NCBI GenBank assembly: GCA_031282925.1
Contig: JAITCT010000307.1
Span: 1-7,287 of the forward strand
Direction of reading: 5' to 3'
Source: Dysgonamonadaceae bacterium
GTDB taxonomy: Bacteria; Bacteroidota; Bacteroidia; Bacteroidales; Azobacteroidaceae
DNA length: 7,287 nucleotides
Positions 1 through 6,923 of the stretch are shown piece after piece (the first letter of the stretch is position 1; every line of letters begins with the position of its first letter). The notes under the pieces are model-generated. The model ran no database searches and was not told the origin of the DNA. It worked only from the letters and a program-made list of their open reading frames with translations. The position numbers and the translations under genes were made by a program.

Positions 1-393
1 TTCCAGCAGTTCTGGCACGCCAACAGCGATATATGGCTGAAAAGGTGCGATGATTATCCGGAAGCGGCGCCTCACTTGGTGATGATGGCCTTCCTGCAAC
101 GGGTGATTAACGGCGGCGGACAAATTATCCGCGATATGGCCTCGGGAACAGGCCGCCTCGACCTCTGCCTGATATACGAAAACCAAAAATATCCGGTAGA
201 ACTGAAGATACGCTACGGCGACAAATATCTGGAAGAAGGTCTCATACAAACCGCCCGCTACATGGACCAGCACTGCTGCAACGAAGGCTGGATGGTGGTC
301 TTCGACCGCCGGACAACCGTCCAATGGGAGGATAAACTCTACTTTAAAAAAGAAACGGTGGACGGGAAAACGGTTACGGTTGTAGGAGTATAA
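1..393 (+). CDS. C-terminal part of a PD-(D/E)XK nuclease-like protein, probably AAA-ATPase fused (5' end outside window)
   Basis: The frame is open from the first base and ends at TAA 391-393, giving 130 residues of a longer protein whose start lies to the left. The visible part carries the PD-(D/E)XK fold signature: an Asp in GRLDL (residue 54 of the visible part), then PVELK with Glu67 and Lys69, then a helix EEGLIQTARYMDQ with the Gln that often follows in this superfamily, and a closing strand GWMVVFDRR. From memory of the family, the stretch VINGGGQI...GRLDLCLIY is typical of Bacteroidetes proteins with an N-terminal AAA-type ATPase and a C-terminal nuclease-like domain; their function is mostly unknown, and some are suspected to be tied to mobile DNA. 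The ATPase part cannot be seen here. The acidic residue expected in the first helix is not obvious (QIIRD in place of an E-containing stretch), so activity is uncertain. GC content is higher than in the lysine genes. Confidence 0.75.
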   Translation, partial: FQQFWHANSDIWLKRCDDYPEAAPHLVMMAFLQRVINGGGQIIRDMASGTGRLDLCLIYENQKYPVELKIRYGDKYLEEGLIQTARYMDQHCCNEGWMVVFDRRTTVQWEDKLYFKKETVDGKTVTVVGV

Positions 394-519
394 AAACAAC
401 AGCGGTAAAACAACCACACCACCACAACGGCAATCCGCCCGCAGGTAATCCGCGAATTTATAACGTCCGGCAGACATGGCTAATGAGCCGTTCATTCATG
501 CACCCGCCACAAACAAAAA

Positions 520-551
520 TTTGCAACAATGAAAAAAAGGTTATACCTTTG
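520..551 (+). promoter_or_regulatory. Bacteroidetes-type sigma-70 promoter of ssrA
   Basis: A TTTG box at 520-523 is followed after exactly 20 bases by TACCTTTG at 544-551. This matches the known Bacteroidetes consensus (TTTG, 19-21 bases, TAnnTTTG) at every defined position. Transcription would start near 557-560, leaving a leader of roughly 15 bases before the mature tmRNA 5' end at 575, to be removed by RNase P. The start site is inferred, not seen. Confidence 0.85.
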
Positions 552-574
552 CGGCGAAAAATTTATAAATACAT

Positions 575-969
575 GGGCTTGACTGGTTTTGACAGCGGGC
601 AGAAGTGGTTTGTAAGCATGCAGTGCGTCGTTGTCCGGCACTTGAATCTCGGATGATAACAGTTAATTGGCGAAAATACTTACGCTCTCGCTGCTTGATT
701 GAAGAATAGTAGATCATAGCTAATTCCGGTTCAAGGAATCGGAACGGGACGTCACCCGGAAGCTGTGGCTTCGAAGCAATCCGAATTGGTGGCGCAGGAA
801 TATCGGAGATAGTTTGAAGGACGTCCCGGCCTTCGGATGAAATTCAGGGAATAAGCTCAATAATCGGTTGCCTCAGCCTCATATTGAGTCGAAAACAAAA
901 ATAAGGATAAGCATGTAGAAAGCAAATTGGTTCCTCGTTTGGACGAGGGTTCGAATCCCTCCAGGTCCA
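575..969 (+). ncRNA. ssrA: transfer-messenger RNA (tmRNA)
   Basis: tmRNA with SmpB rescues stalled ribosomes and adds a degradation tag to the unfinished protein. The two ends form a tRNA-Ala-like part: 575-581 pairs with 962-968 as a 7-bp acceptor stem, with a G-U pair at the third position (577/966), the identity element for alanyl-tRNA synthetase. A T arm follows the usual form (stem 945-949/957-961, loop TTCGAAT), and the 5' part GACTGGTTTTGACAG is the usual D-loop-like start. Base 969 is the discriminator A; CCA is not encoded, so it must be added afterwards. The tag is read from 669 as GENTYALAA and ends at TGA 696-698, giving A-GENTYALAA with the charged alanine; this is close to the Bacteroides and Porphyromonas tags. 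The middle holds a long-range 9-bp helix (745-753 with 820-828) in the pseudoknot region. Mature length is about 395 nt. Confidence 0.97.
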
Positions 970-1010
970 CAAGTAATTTGCAATAATCCTAAACCAAACA
1001 CTTGTAGCAT

Positions 1011-1949
1011 TTATTTCCCGTTAATAAAATCTTTGACGATGTATTCTGGTCTTTCCTTCACTTCATCGAAAAGAATCCCGATGTATTGTCCCAAAACGCC
1101 GATAGTAAGCAGTTGGATTCCCCCGAAAAAAATCACAATAATCATGATGGAAGTCCAACCGGATTCGGCATTGGTATATCCGAAAATTTTACCGAGAATA
1201 TACCACAGCGCCATAAAAATGCCGATTACTACCGTTGCAAACCCCAGTCCGGTAGCCATTAGCAACGGTTTTTTGGAAAAATAAAACAGGGCTGTTGTGG
1301 CGAACGATAGCATTTTCTTCAAAGGGTATTTTGTTTCTCCGGCCAAACGGGCTTCTCTTTCGTAATAAAAAGGCACTTGCTTGAAACCGACCCAGGATAT
1401 TAATCCCCGGATGTATTTTCCCCGTTCTTTGAAACGTTTGAATTGTTCGATAATCTGCGAGTCAATCAACCGGAAATCACCCGTATCCAACGGGAAATCT
1501 ACCTCCGACAACCGGTTCAAGGTGCGATAAAACTTTTTGGCCGTCCACAGTTTGAATTTACTCTCTCCGATTCGTTTTCTCCTTACACAATAAACCACAT
1601 TGGCGCGTTCCTCCTTCTGTTTGGTCAACAATTCCGGAATCAGTTCGGGCGGGTCTTGCAAATCGGCGTCAATAATAACGGCAAAGTCGGTGGTACAGTG
1701 ATGAATGCCGGCTGTTACAGCGGCTTGATGTCCAAAGTTCCGGGAAAAATTAATGACCTTCACCGACAGGTCTTTGTTCGCAATATCCGATAAAATATCC
1801 AGGGTTTTATCCTTGCTTCCGTCGTTGATAAATATCATTTGCGAGGAAACCGAACTCAGGGAACTCAATATCGCTTTGATTCGCCCGTAGGTTGTCTCAA
1901 TCACGGATTCTTCGTTATAACAGGGAATAATGATGCTGAGTGTTTGCAT
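1011..1949 (-). CDS. polyprenyl-phosphate glycosyltransferase, family 2 (GtrB/DPM1/ArnC-like)
   Basis: This 312-residue protein should move a sugar from a nucleotide donor to undecaprenyl phosphate at the inner face of the cytoplasmic membrane. The N-terminal GT-A domain shows SIIIPCYNEE (residues 5-14), FINDGSKDKT (40-49), FSRNFGHQAAVTAG (68-81), the metal-binding DADLQDPP (94-101) and DTGDFRL (155-161). RLAGETKYPL (201-210) leads into two C-terminal membrane segments at about 228-252 and 265-290, ending in GVLGQYIG and a cytoplasmic tail. Length and layout are as expected for the GtrB/DPM1-like group. The start ATG lies 20 bases after the stop of the GtrA-family gene; such pairs are known from O-antigen glucosylation and teichoic acid or arabinogalactan modification. 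The sugar cannot be read from sequence; glucose, mannose, galactose and N-acetylglucosamine are all possible. It is the last gene of the minus-strand run and converges on ssrA; I see no strong terminator hairpin in the 41 bases between. Confidence 0.9.
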   Translation of the reverse strand: MQTLSIIIPCYNEESVIETTYGRIKAILSSLSSVSSQMIFINDGSKDKTLDILSDIANKDLSVKVINFSRNFGHQAAVTAGIHHCTTDFAVIIDADLQDPPELIPELLTKQKEERANVVYCVRRKRIGESKFKLWTAKKFYRTLNRLSEVDFPLDTGDFRLIDSQIIEQFKRFKERGKYIRGLISWVGFKQVPFYYEREARLAGETKYPLKKMLSFATTALFYFSKKPLLMATGLGFATVVIGIFMALWYILGKIFGYTNAESGWTSIMIIVIFFGGIQLLTIGVLGQYIGILFDEVKERPEYIVKDFINGK

Positions 1950-1969
1950 AATGATTTCAGGTTATGATA

Positions 1970-2425
1970 TTATTTAAACGTGAAATATTTATTCACCATG
2001 AAATTTAAAATCGTATAAACAACAATTCCGGCTAACTGGCAAATTCCGGCGGCGCTCACCGCATAGTCAAAACAGAAGAAATGCAAATGAAATCCATCCA
2101 TTACTATGTACTTATACAGAATATTGACAAGCGCTAACTGAATGGCAAAACATATCAAAAAAGCAACAACAAACCGCACCGCTTCAGGTTTCCATTTGTT
2201 TTTGCTTTTGAAAGTCCATAAGCGGTTACAAACATAACTGTTTATCAATCCGACAATGTAACCTGCCGTATTTGAGATAGAAAGCGCTAATGACGAAATT
2301 TTCCCTCCACCTTCCGGACGGAATACAAAGTACATTATCATCCAAATTGTTATTATGGTCAGCAGTGTATTTATTACGCCGACAGCACCGTATTTAACCG
2401 ATTGAATCAGAAAATTATTTCTCAT
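1970..2425 (-). CDS. GtrA-family small membrane protein (putative lipid-linked sugar flippase)
   Basis: The protein has 151 residues and four predicted membrane segments at about 11-33, 47-67, 84-107 and 122-143. Family signs are the opening QSVKYGAVGVINTLL (8-22), NSYVCNRLWTF (62-72) after the second segment and the matching NFMVNKYFTF (141-150) at the very end; the repeat of an N-x(n)-aromatic-TF motif after segments two and four is typical of GtrA proteins (Pfam GtrA). Family members are proposed to help flip polyprenyl-phosphate-linked sugars from the inner to the outer face of the membrane, though direct biochemical proof is limited. The next gene downstream, 20 bases away, encodes the expected partner, a GtrB/DPM1-like transferase. 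The start ATG at 2425 follows the stop of the unknown gene by 19 bases. No third gtr-type gene (a large multi-span glycosyltransferase using the flipped donor) is visible in the window. Confidence 0.88.
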   Translation of the reverse strand: MRNNFLIQSVKYGAVGVINTLLTIITIWMIMYFVFRPEGGGKISSLALSISNTAGYIVGLINSYVCNRLWTFKSKNKWKPEAVRFVVAFLICFAIQLALVNILYKYIVMDGFHLHFFCFDYAVSAAGICQLAGIVVYTILNFMVNKYFTFK

Positions 2426-2444
2426 CTGCGAATATTACATCCTT

Positions 2445-3158
2445 TTACTTGTATTGCAGTTCCCTGCGAATATCTTCTTCCGAAAATAATTTCACATTGG
2501 TAATGATGAAGCTATTATTGATAAAATTACCGTATTGATTACATTCATCAATAGCGTTTTCAAACAGACCTTTGATGTTGGCGTCAATATTAATCAGGAA
2601 AAGAATTGTAAAATAATTTTCCGCAATTTTTACTTCTTCCACTTCTCCGCCGCGTCGCCCAATAGCATAAGACATTTCTTTTTCAATCAACTCGCGTTGA
2701 TAATTTGAAAAAGGCCGAAGATGATTGGCCTTGAAAAAAGCCGAAAAGCGTAATTTATCTCCTTTTCCGCCCAAACCGGTCGAAATAAAAATTTTTTTCT
2801 CATCGGACAATTCCGACTCCAAGGTAATTTTTGCCTGCACAAGAGACATCACAGTCCAGTCGTCTTCATGCTCTTTACTGTAAGATTCAATGGTACGGTA
2901 AGCTTTGATATCGCCCGAAACGGCCAGATAAGCAAGAGCATATTTCAATTCTTTCGGTGAAGATTCCTGTGAATGAAGGATTTCTATTTGTTCTTCGATC
3001 GAAGTTGGCCGCGTATCGTTTTTGACATTTTCGGAATAGCGGAAATACTCCATTTGTTTATCCACCGGTACGCTCGTTTCTAAAAATTGCACCTTGCCTT
3101 TAAGCCCTTCTATCGACTGCTGAAAACCTTTGAATACATTATCTCTATCGTTTCTCAT
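2445..3158 (-). CDS. conserved-looking hypothetical protein, soluble, overlapping the glycosyltransferase gene
   Basis: I do not recognise a named family. With the ATG at 3158 the product has 237 residues and no signal peptide or membrane segment, so it is likely cytoplasmic. Residues about 53-115 look like a run of amphipathic helices with HEAT/TPR-like spacing (SIEEQIEILHSQ, ELKYALAYLAVSGDIKAYRT, DWTVMSLVQAKITLESEL). A glycine-rich segment IFISTGLGGKGDKLRF follows at 123-138 and is the most distinctive part; the rest is mixed helix and strand (YFTILFLINID, FIITNVKLF). The start overlaps the end of the upstream glycosyltransferase gene by 14 bases in a different frame, pointing to coupled translation. 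A longer reading from a GTG at 3194 would add 12 residues (249 in all) and a 50-base overlap; I prefer the ATG because it is the commoner start and the extra residues (LSIKRKIIFSN) look like read-through of the glycosyltransferase tail. Setting suggests a role with the glycosyltransferases; this is inference only. Confidence 0.8.
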   Translation of the reverse strand: MRNDRDNVFKGFQQSIEGLKGKVQFLETSVPVDKQMEYFRYSENVKNDTRPTSIEEQIEILHSQESSPKELKYALAYLAVSGDIKAYRTIESYSKEHEDDWTVMSLVQAKITLESELSDEKKIFISTGLGGKGDKLRFSAFFKANHLRPFSNYQRELIEKEMSYAIGRRGGEVEEVKIAENYFTILFLINIDANIKGLFENAIDECNQYGNFINNSFIITNVKLFSEEDIRRELQYK

Positions 3159-4311
3159 ATTTGAAAATATAATTTTCCTTTTTATAGACAACACGACACA
3201 TGGAAAAATATACGTTCACCATAATTTGCATCAAATCATACAAAGGAATTGCCAAATAAAATTTCTTTAATTGCAAAAGTGAAGCAGTCCTGTTTACAAT
3301 AAACAATTGGGAAAAAAATCTTGTTAAATAGCAAGCTACGGCCGCACCTCCAAGATGCGGCAATGTCATGGGATTCACAAAGCCCCAGACAAGACAGGCG
3401 ATTACGGAAAGAATGAAAATGCTCCTCGACAAAGATTCCAAACTCCAAACGGCGACAGGTCCTATCCGGTAAAATTGTTTGATAAACGCTTTGTCTTTTT
3501 TTTCCTGCCTCCAATCGTAAATATTCAAATCGGTCATAATAACGCTTTCGGCTGAAAGTTCAACTTCCGTACGCGGCGCGGCTGCAATGTCGTTGATAAA
3601 CAAATCATCATTTATGTGCCGCAACGAGCGATGCCGGACAGGTCCTTTCTGCTCGTTGAAATGCGTTTTCGAATAAATCAGGTTGCGTCCGCTTCCCGCG
3701 TGAGGATGCTTAAACAAAGCCATCGAAAGTATCTGCAAATTGGTAAAGAAATAATCGAAAATTATGAATTTGGAGAAAAATCCATCTTCATTTTCTTTTG
3801 CGCTCATCCCCAGAACCACGTTTTTATTGGTGAAATGACGCGACATCAAACTTATCCAGTCTTTCGACCGTGTATGGCTGTCGGCTTCGGTAAACAGCAG
3901 GCAATCGTATTTTGCCGCCTTAATCCCCAGCGTTAACCCCAATTTTCTGCGGCTTACGTTCCGTGTTTCAACCGGAACATGCGTAGAATACAAATTGGAA
4001 TATTGCTCCTGCAGCCGGATAAGCGTATTACTGTTGTCTTCCGTTGTTCCGTCATTGACGATAATTACTTCAAATTGAGGATATTCCTGTTCCAATAAGG
4101 ACGGAAGAAAATCCTGCAAATTGTGATACCGGTTTCTGACATAAATAATTACTGAAACCGGCGGCGTATCGGAAGAAAAACGAATACGCCCCCTCTTAGC
4201 GGCACTCACATAATAATACGGCTTTCCCAGTACTACCCAGTAGAAAATCATTTGGGTAATAAAACTCACTGCCAGTATTGACAATAATATTATTTCTATC
4301 AAACTAATCAT
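3145..4311 (-). CDS. membrane-anchored glycosyltransferase, family 2
   Basis: The 388-residue protein starts with a membrane segment (about 4-27), followed by a cytoplasmic GT-A domain and two or three C-terminal membrane segments (about 296-313, 319-340 and weaker 350-371). Family 2 marks are VSVIIYVRNR (52-61), FEVIIVNDGTTEDN (80-93), the DxD-like ADS in LLFTEADSHTRSKDW (138-152), GSGRNLIY (206-213) and NDDLFIND (234-241), where the acidic pair probably holds the catalytic base. After it, where processive enzymes such as cellulose or hyaluronan synthase have QxxRW, this protein has YDWRQEKKDK (265-274), so only a vague match remains. Topology suggests transfer of a nucleotide sugar to a lipid or growing glycan on the inner membrane face; donor and acceptor are unknown. 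The start ATG at 4311 comes 3 bases after the lysA stop (TAA AAA ATG), and the stop lies inside the next gene, so it is very likely co-transcribed with both neighbours. Confidence 0.85.
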   Translation of the reverse strand: MISLIEIILLSILAVSFITQMIFYWVVLGKPYYYVSAAKRGRIRFSSDTPPVSVIIYVRNRYHNLQDFLPSLLEQEYPQFEVIIVNDGTTEDNSNTLIRLQEQYSNLYSTHVPVETRNVSRRKLGLTLGIKAAKYDCLLFTEADSHTRSKDWISLMSRHFTNKNVVLGMSAKENEDGFFSKFIIFDYFFTNLQILSMALFKHPHAGSGRNLIYSKTHFNEQKGPVRHRSLRHINDDLFINDIAAAPRTEVELSAESVIMTDLNIYDWRQEKKDKAFIKQFYRIGPVAVWSLESLSRSIFILSVIACLVWGFVNPMTLPHLGGAAVACYLTRFFSQLFIVNRTASLLQLKKFYLAIPLYDLMQIMVNVYFSMCRVVYKKENYIFKYEKR

Positions 4312-4314
4312 TTT

Positions 4315-5490
4315 TTATATTTTTAAGTTCTGAATCGAATCGGAAAAGTAAGATTTCGGCAGGTTGCGGCAATTGTATTGCATAGCCATAGCTTCTCCGT
4401 AAGCGCCAGCCGAACGCAATGCAAAATAATCCCCCCTATGCACTTTATTCAGTTTAACCGCTTTGGCAAAACTGTCGGACGATTCACAGACAGGACCTAC
4501 TACATCGTAAATATCCTGCGCCTCGTCGGACGAGAGATTTTCAATTTTGTGGTAAGCGCCGTAAAAGGCAGGCCGAATCAAATCGGTAAAACCGGCGTCA
4601 AGTACGGCGAATCTTTTGAAAGAGCCTTCTTTTACATACAAAACCTTTGAAATCAACGAGCCGCACTGCCCGACAATCGAACGCCCCGGCTCGAAATGGA
4701 TTTTCCGGCCGGGTCTTGTCGGGAAATGTTTATGGAAAATTTCAAACCATGCCTTGAAATCGGGAATGGGATTGCTGTTAGGATGCCTGTAGTCAATCCC
4801 TAATCCTCCTCCGAAATTAATATTTTCCAGGAAAACCCTGCGCTGTGTCAAGTACCGTTCTATTTCGAAGGCTTTTACAAAAAGTGCGGCAAAAGGCTCC
4901 ATTTCGGTAATTTGAGAACCGATATGAAAATGGATGCCGGTTAATTTCACGGAGGAAATCGAATCCAGGGTATTTATAACCTTATCTATCTGATCGAAAT
5001 TAATTCCGAATTTATCTTCCTTAGTCCCTGTCGTAATGTGCGAATGTGTGTGAGCATCCACTTCGGGATTGATTCGAATTGCTACGTTGGCAATCCTGCC
5101 TTTTGCCTCTGCTATTTGGTTGATGATTTCCAGTTCGGGAATAGATTCCACATTAAAACAGGAAATATTTTTGTCCAATCCGAGTTCAATTTCCCAATCG
5201 GTTTTTCCCACTCCGGCAAATACAATTTTTTCCGCAGGAAAACCGGCGTCCAAAGCAGCAAGAATTTCACCTCCGCTCACGCAATCGGCTCCAAATCCCG
5301 TCCGGCTGATTATGGATAAAATATGCGGATTCGCATTTGCTTTTACGGCATAATGAATATAATAGCCATATTTGTTAGATTCATCGGCAATGGTATCCAA
5401 TGTTTTTTTCAAAAGATCCGTATCGTAATAATAAAATGGCGTTTGCAAATTCTTAAATGCTTCGATCGGGAATTGTTTTTTCGTTTTCAT
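4315..5490 (-). CDS. lysA: diaminopimelate decarboxylase
   Basis: LysA removes carbon dioxide from meso-diaminopimelate to give L-lysine, the last step of the pathway, in the cytoplasm with pyridoxal phosphate (PLP). The 391-residue product has the alanine-racemase-like barrel at its N-terminal side and the decarboxylase beta domain after it. Visible landmarks are the PLP lysine K50 in HYAVKANANP (46-55), ADCVSGGEI (68-76), HFHIGSQI (187-194) with the His stacking on PLP, the phosphate-binding GGGLGIDY (227-234), FEPGRSIVG (266-274), LDAGFTDLIRPAFYGAYH (297-314), the CES triplet (335-337) with the active-site Cys supplied across the dimer, and SAGAYGEAMAMQYN (360-373). All key residues are present and length is normal. 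The ATG lies 9 bases after the lysC stop. Carboxynorspermidine or arginine decarboxylases share the fold, but CESSD and the lysC neighbour make lysA the clear choice. Confidence 0.97.
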   Translation of the reverse strand: MKTKKQFPIEAFKNLQTPFYYYDTDLLKKTLDTIADESNKYGYYIHYAVKANANPHILSIISRTGFGADCVSGGEILAALDAGFPAEKIVFAGVGKTDWEIELGLDKNISCFNVESIPELEIINQIAEAKGRIANVAIRINPEVDAHTHSHITTGTKEDKFGINFDQIDKVINTLDSISSVKLTGIHFHIGSQITEMEPFAALFVKAFEIERYLTQRRVFLENINFGGGLGIDYRHPNSNPIPDFKAWFEIFHKHFPTRPGRKIHFEPGRSIVGQCGSLISKVLYVKEGSFKRFAVLDAGFTDLIRPAFYGAYHKIENLSSDEAQDIYDVVGPVCESSDSFAKAVKLNKVHRGDYFALRSAGAYGEAMAMQYNCRNLPKSYFSDSIQNLKI

Positions 5491-5499
5491 ATATAATTA

Positions 5500-6813
5500 T
5501 TATTTGAATAAATTGTTACTCAAGGCTTGCAGCGCTTGTTTCTTGTCTCTGGAATCAATCAGGAAAGAAATATTATAATTGCTTCCTCCGTAAGAAATCA
5601 TCTGTACGGGAATGTCTTTAAGTGCATTCACCGCTTTGGATTCAAAACCCAGATTGCTCCGGTCCAAATCGCCGACAACGCAAATAATCGTCATGTCGCG
5701 ACAAACGGAAACCGTTCCGTATTTCTTCAAATCATCAAGAATTTCGGGAAGATGCTTCGCATTGTCAATCGTTACGGAAACTCCCACTTCGGAAGTAGTA
5801 ACCATGTCAATAGACGTCCGGTAGTTTTCAAAAATCTCGAAAACTTTGCGTAAAAAACCGTAAGCCAACAACATGCGTCCCGATTTAATCCGGATGGAAG
5901 TAATATTGTCTTTGGCCGCCACCGCCTTGATTTTTCCTTTGTCCAACCGGTTGGATACCAACGTTCCGGGACCTTCGGGATGCGCCGTATTCAGCAAGCG
6001 GACAGGGATATTACTGAGTTTGGCGGGCAAAATACAAGTCGGGTGTAACATTCTTGCGCCGAAATAAGCCAATTCGGCCGCTTCTTCAAATTCCAGCCGT
6101 TCGACGGGAGTTGTACGGCTCACATAATGCGGGTCGTTGTTTTGCATAACGTCAACATTCGTCCATATCTGAATTTCCTCCGCCTGAACGGCTACGCCGA
6201 TTAACGAAGCGGTCAGGTCGCTGCCGTGCCGGCCTAAATTATCTGTTTCCCCGTAGGCATTCCGGCAGATATAACCCTGAGTAACATAGATATCGCTGTC
6301 CGGATAAGATTTCATTAATTGATGAAGTTTTTCGCGAATATAAACAGGATCGGGTTCGGAATTTTTGTCCGTTCGCATAAAATCCAAAGCCGGAATCAGG
6401 GCAACATCAGTTTTTTGTTCTTCAAGCAATAAACACATCATTGCGGAAGAAATCAGTTCGCCCTGCGCTAAAATTATTTTTTCTTCAAATAAAGTGAACA
6501 AATCTTTTGTGAAAGCACGGATTTCATTGAAACGTTCTTTCAACAGTTCCTGTGCTTTTTCGGTATATGAATGAGTGGCATAAAGTTCTGCCGCCAGATT
6601 CAGATATTCCGATTCCAACTGGTTGATGATTTCATTGGCCCCGTCAGGATTTTTCCTGTACAGATAGTCGGCAATTTCAATTAAACGATTGGTCGTACCG
6701 GCCAAAGCGGAAAAAACAATAATATGCCCGTTTTCTTTCCGCACCCATTGGGCTACTTCTTTCATTCGCGAAGCAGAAGCAATTGATGAACCCCCGAATT
6801 TTAAGACTTTCAT
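5500..6813 (-). CDS. lysC: aspartokinase, monofunctional, with two ACT domains
   Basis: Aspartokinase phosphorylates L-aspartate with ATP, the entry step to lysine, diaminopimelate, threonine and methionine. The 437-residue product has the kinase domain at about 1-290: KFGGSS (5-10), SALAGTTNRL (35-44), QGEL (117-120) with E119, TQGYICRN (178-185), GRHGSD (194-199), NNDP (225-228) and the family stretch LEFEEAAELAYFGARMLHP (240-258). Two ACT domains follow (about 306-372 and 377-437), with MVTTSEVGVSVTID (337-350) as the usual effector-binding strand and SYGGSNYNISFLI (407-419) in the second. There is no homoserine dehydrogenase part, so it is not ThrA. Two active-site motifs depart from consensus: GRGGSD reads GRHGSD, and the usual T-D-x-x-G reads TNVDV (218-222). 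Position next to lysA and two ACT domains suggest feedback by lysine. The ATG at 6813 gives the expected N-terminus with KFGGS at residue 5. First gene of the minus-strand run. Confidence 0.94.
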   Translation of the reverse strand: MKVLKFGGSSIASASRMKEVAQWVRKENGHIIVFSALAGTTNRLIEIADYLYRKNPDGANEIINQLESEYLNLAAELYATHSYTEKAQELLKERFNEIRAFTKDLFTLFEEKIILAQGELISSAMMCLLLEEQKTDVALIPALDFMRTDKNSEPDPVYIREKLHQLMKSYPDSDIYVTQGYICRNAYGETDNLGRHGSDLTASLIGVAVQAEEIQIWTNVDVMQNNDPHYVSRTTPVERLEFEEAAELAYFGARMLHPTCILPAKLSNIPVRLLNTAHPEGPGTLVSNRLDKGKIKAVAAKDNITSIRIKSGRMLLAYGFLRKVFEIFENYRTSIDMVTTSEVGVSVTIDNAKHLPEILDDLKKYGTVSVCRDMTIICVVGDLDRSNLGFESKAVNALKDIPVQMISYGGSNYNISFLIDSRDKKQALQALSNNLFK

Positions 6814-6848
6814 GAAATATAACTTGTACAGATTTATTAATAATTTTG

Positions 6849-6883
6849 CAAATTTACAAAAATTATTCGATGAAGCATGTAAA
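6849..6883 (-). promoter_or_regulatory. possible proximal promoter of the lysC operon
   Basis: Read on the minus strand, TAAATTTG (6856 to 6849) matches the Bacteroidetes -7 box TAnnTTTG. The upstream element is weak: TTTA at 6883-6880 after a 23-base spacer, where TTTG with 19-21 bases is expected. Transcription would start near 6842, leaving a leader of about 30 bases before the lysC ATG. The box is half of a near-palindrome, TAATTTTGCAAATTTA (6841-6856). Confidence 0.35.
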
Positions 6884-6923
6884 CTTTTACAGATAATATA
6901 CTAAAAACCTCATATTTTTTATA

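Noticed and set aside
479..490. Small hairpin GGCT-AATG-AGCC downstream of the first gene as its terminator
   Set aside because: Only 4 bp and no T run follows.
930..970. A separate tRNA gene, suggested by GGTTCGAATCC near the acceptor end
   Set aside because: This is the 3' tRNA-like part of tmRNA; its 5' partner is at 575-581 and no anticodon arm lies directly before it.
969..995. Terminator hairpin between ssrA and the convergent glycosyltransferase gene (ACAAGT/ACTTGT)
   Set aside because: The stem is only 6 bp with a 15-base loop, has no T run, and one arm takes the discriminator base of tmRNA.
3159..3194. GTG start at 3194 for the unknown gene, giving 249 residues
   Set aside because: It needs a 50-base overlap with the glycosyltransferase gene, uses GTG instead of ATG, and adds residues that look like out-of-frame read-through. 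The ATG at 3158 is simpler, though not proven.
5038..5353. Two overlapping plus-strand frames inside lysA, and similar plus-strand frames inside lysC and the glycosyltransferase genes
   Set aside because: They lie antisense to genes with clear family motifs and show no recognisable protein features of their own.
6887..6913. Eight-codon reading frame (MRFLVYYL) in the lysC leader, minus strand, as an attenuation peptide
   Set aside because: It has no lysine, threonine or methionine codons in a row, and no terminator hairpin follows. It is likely chance.
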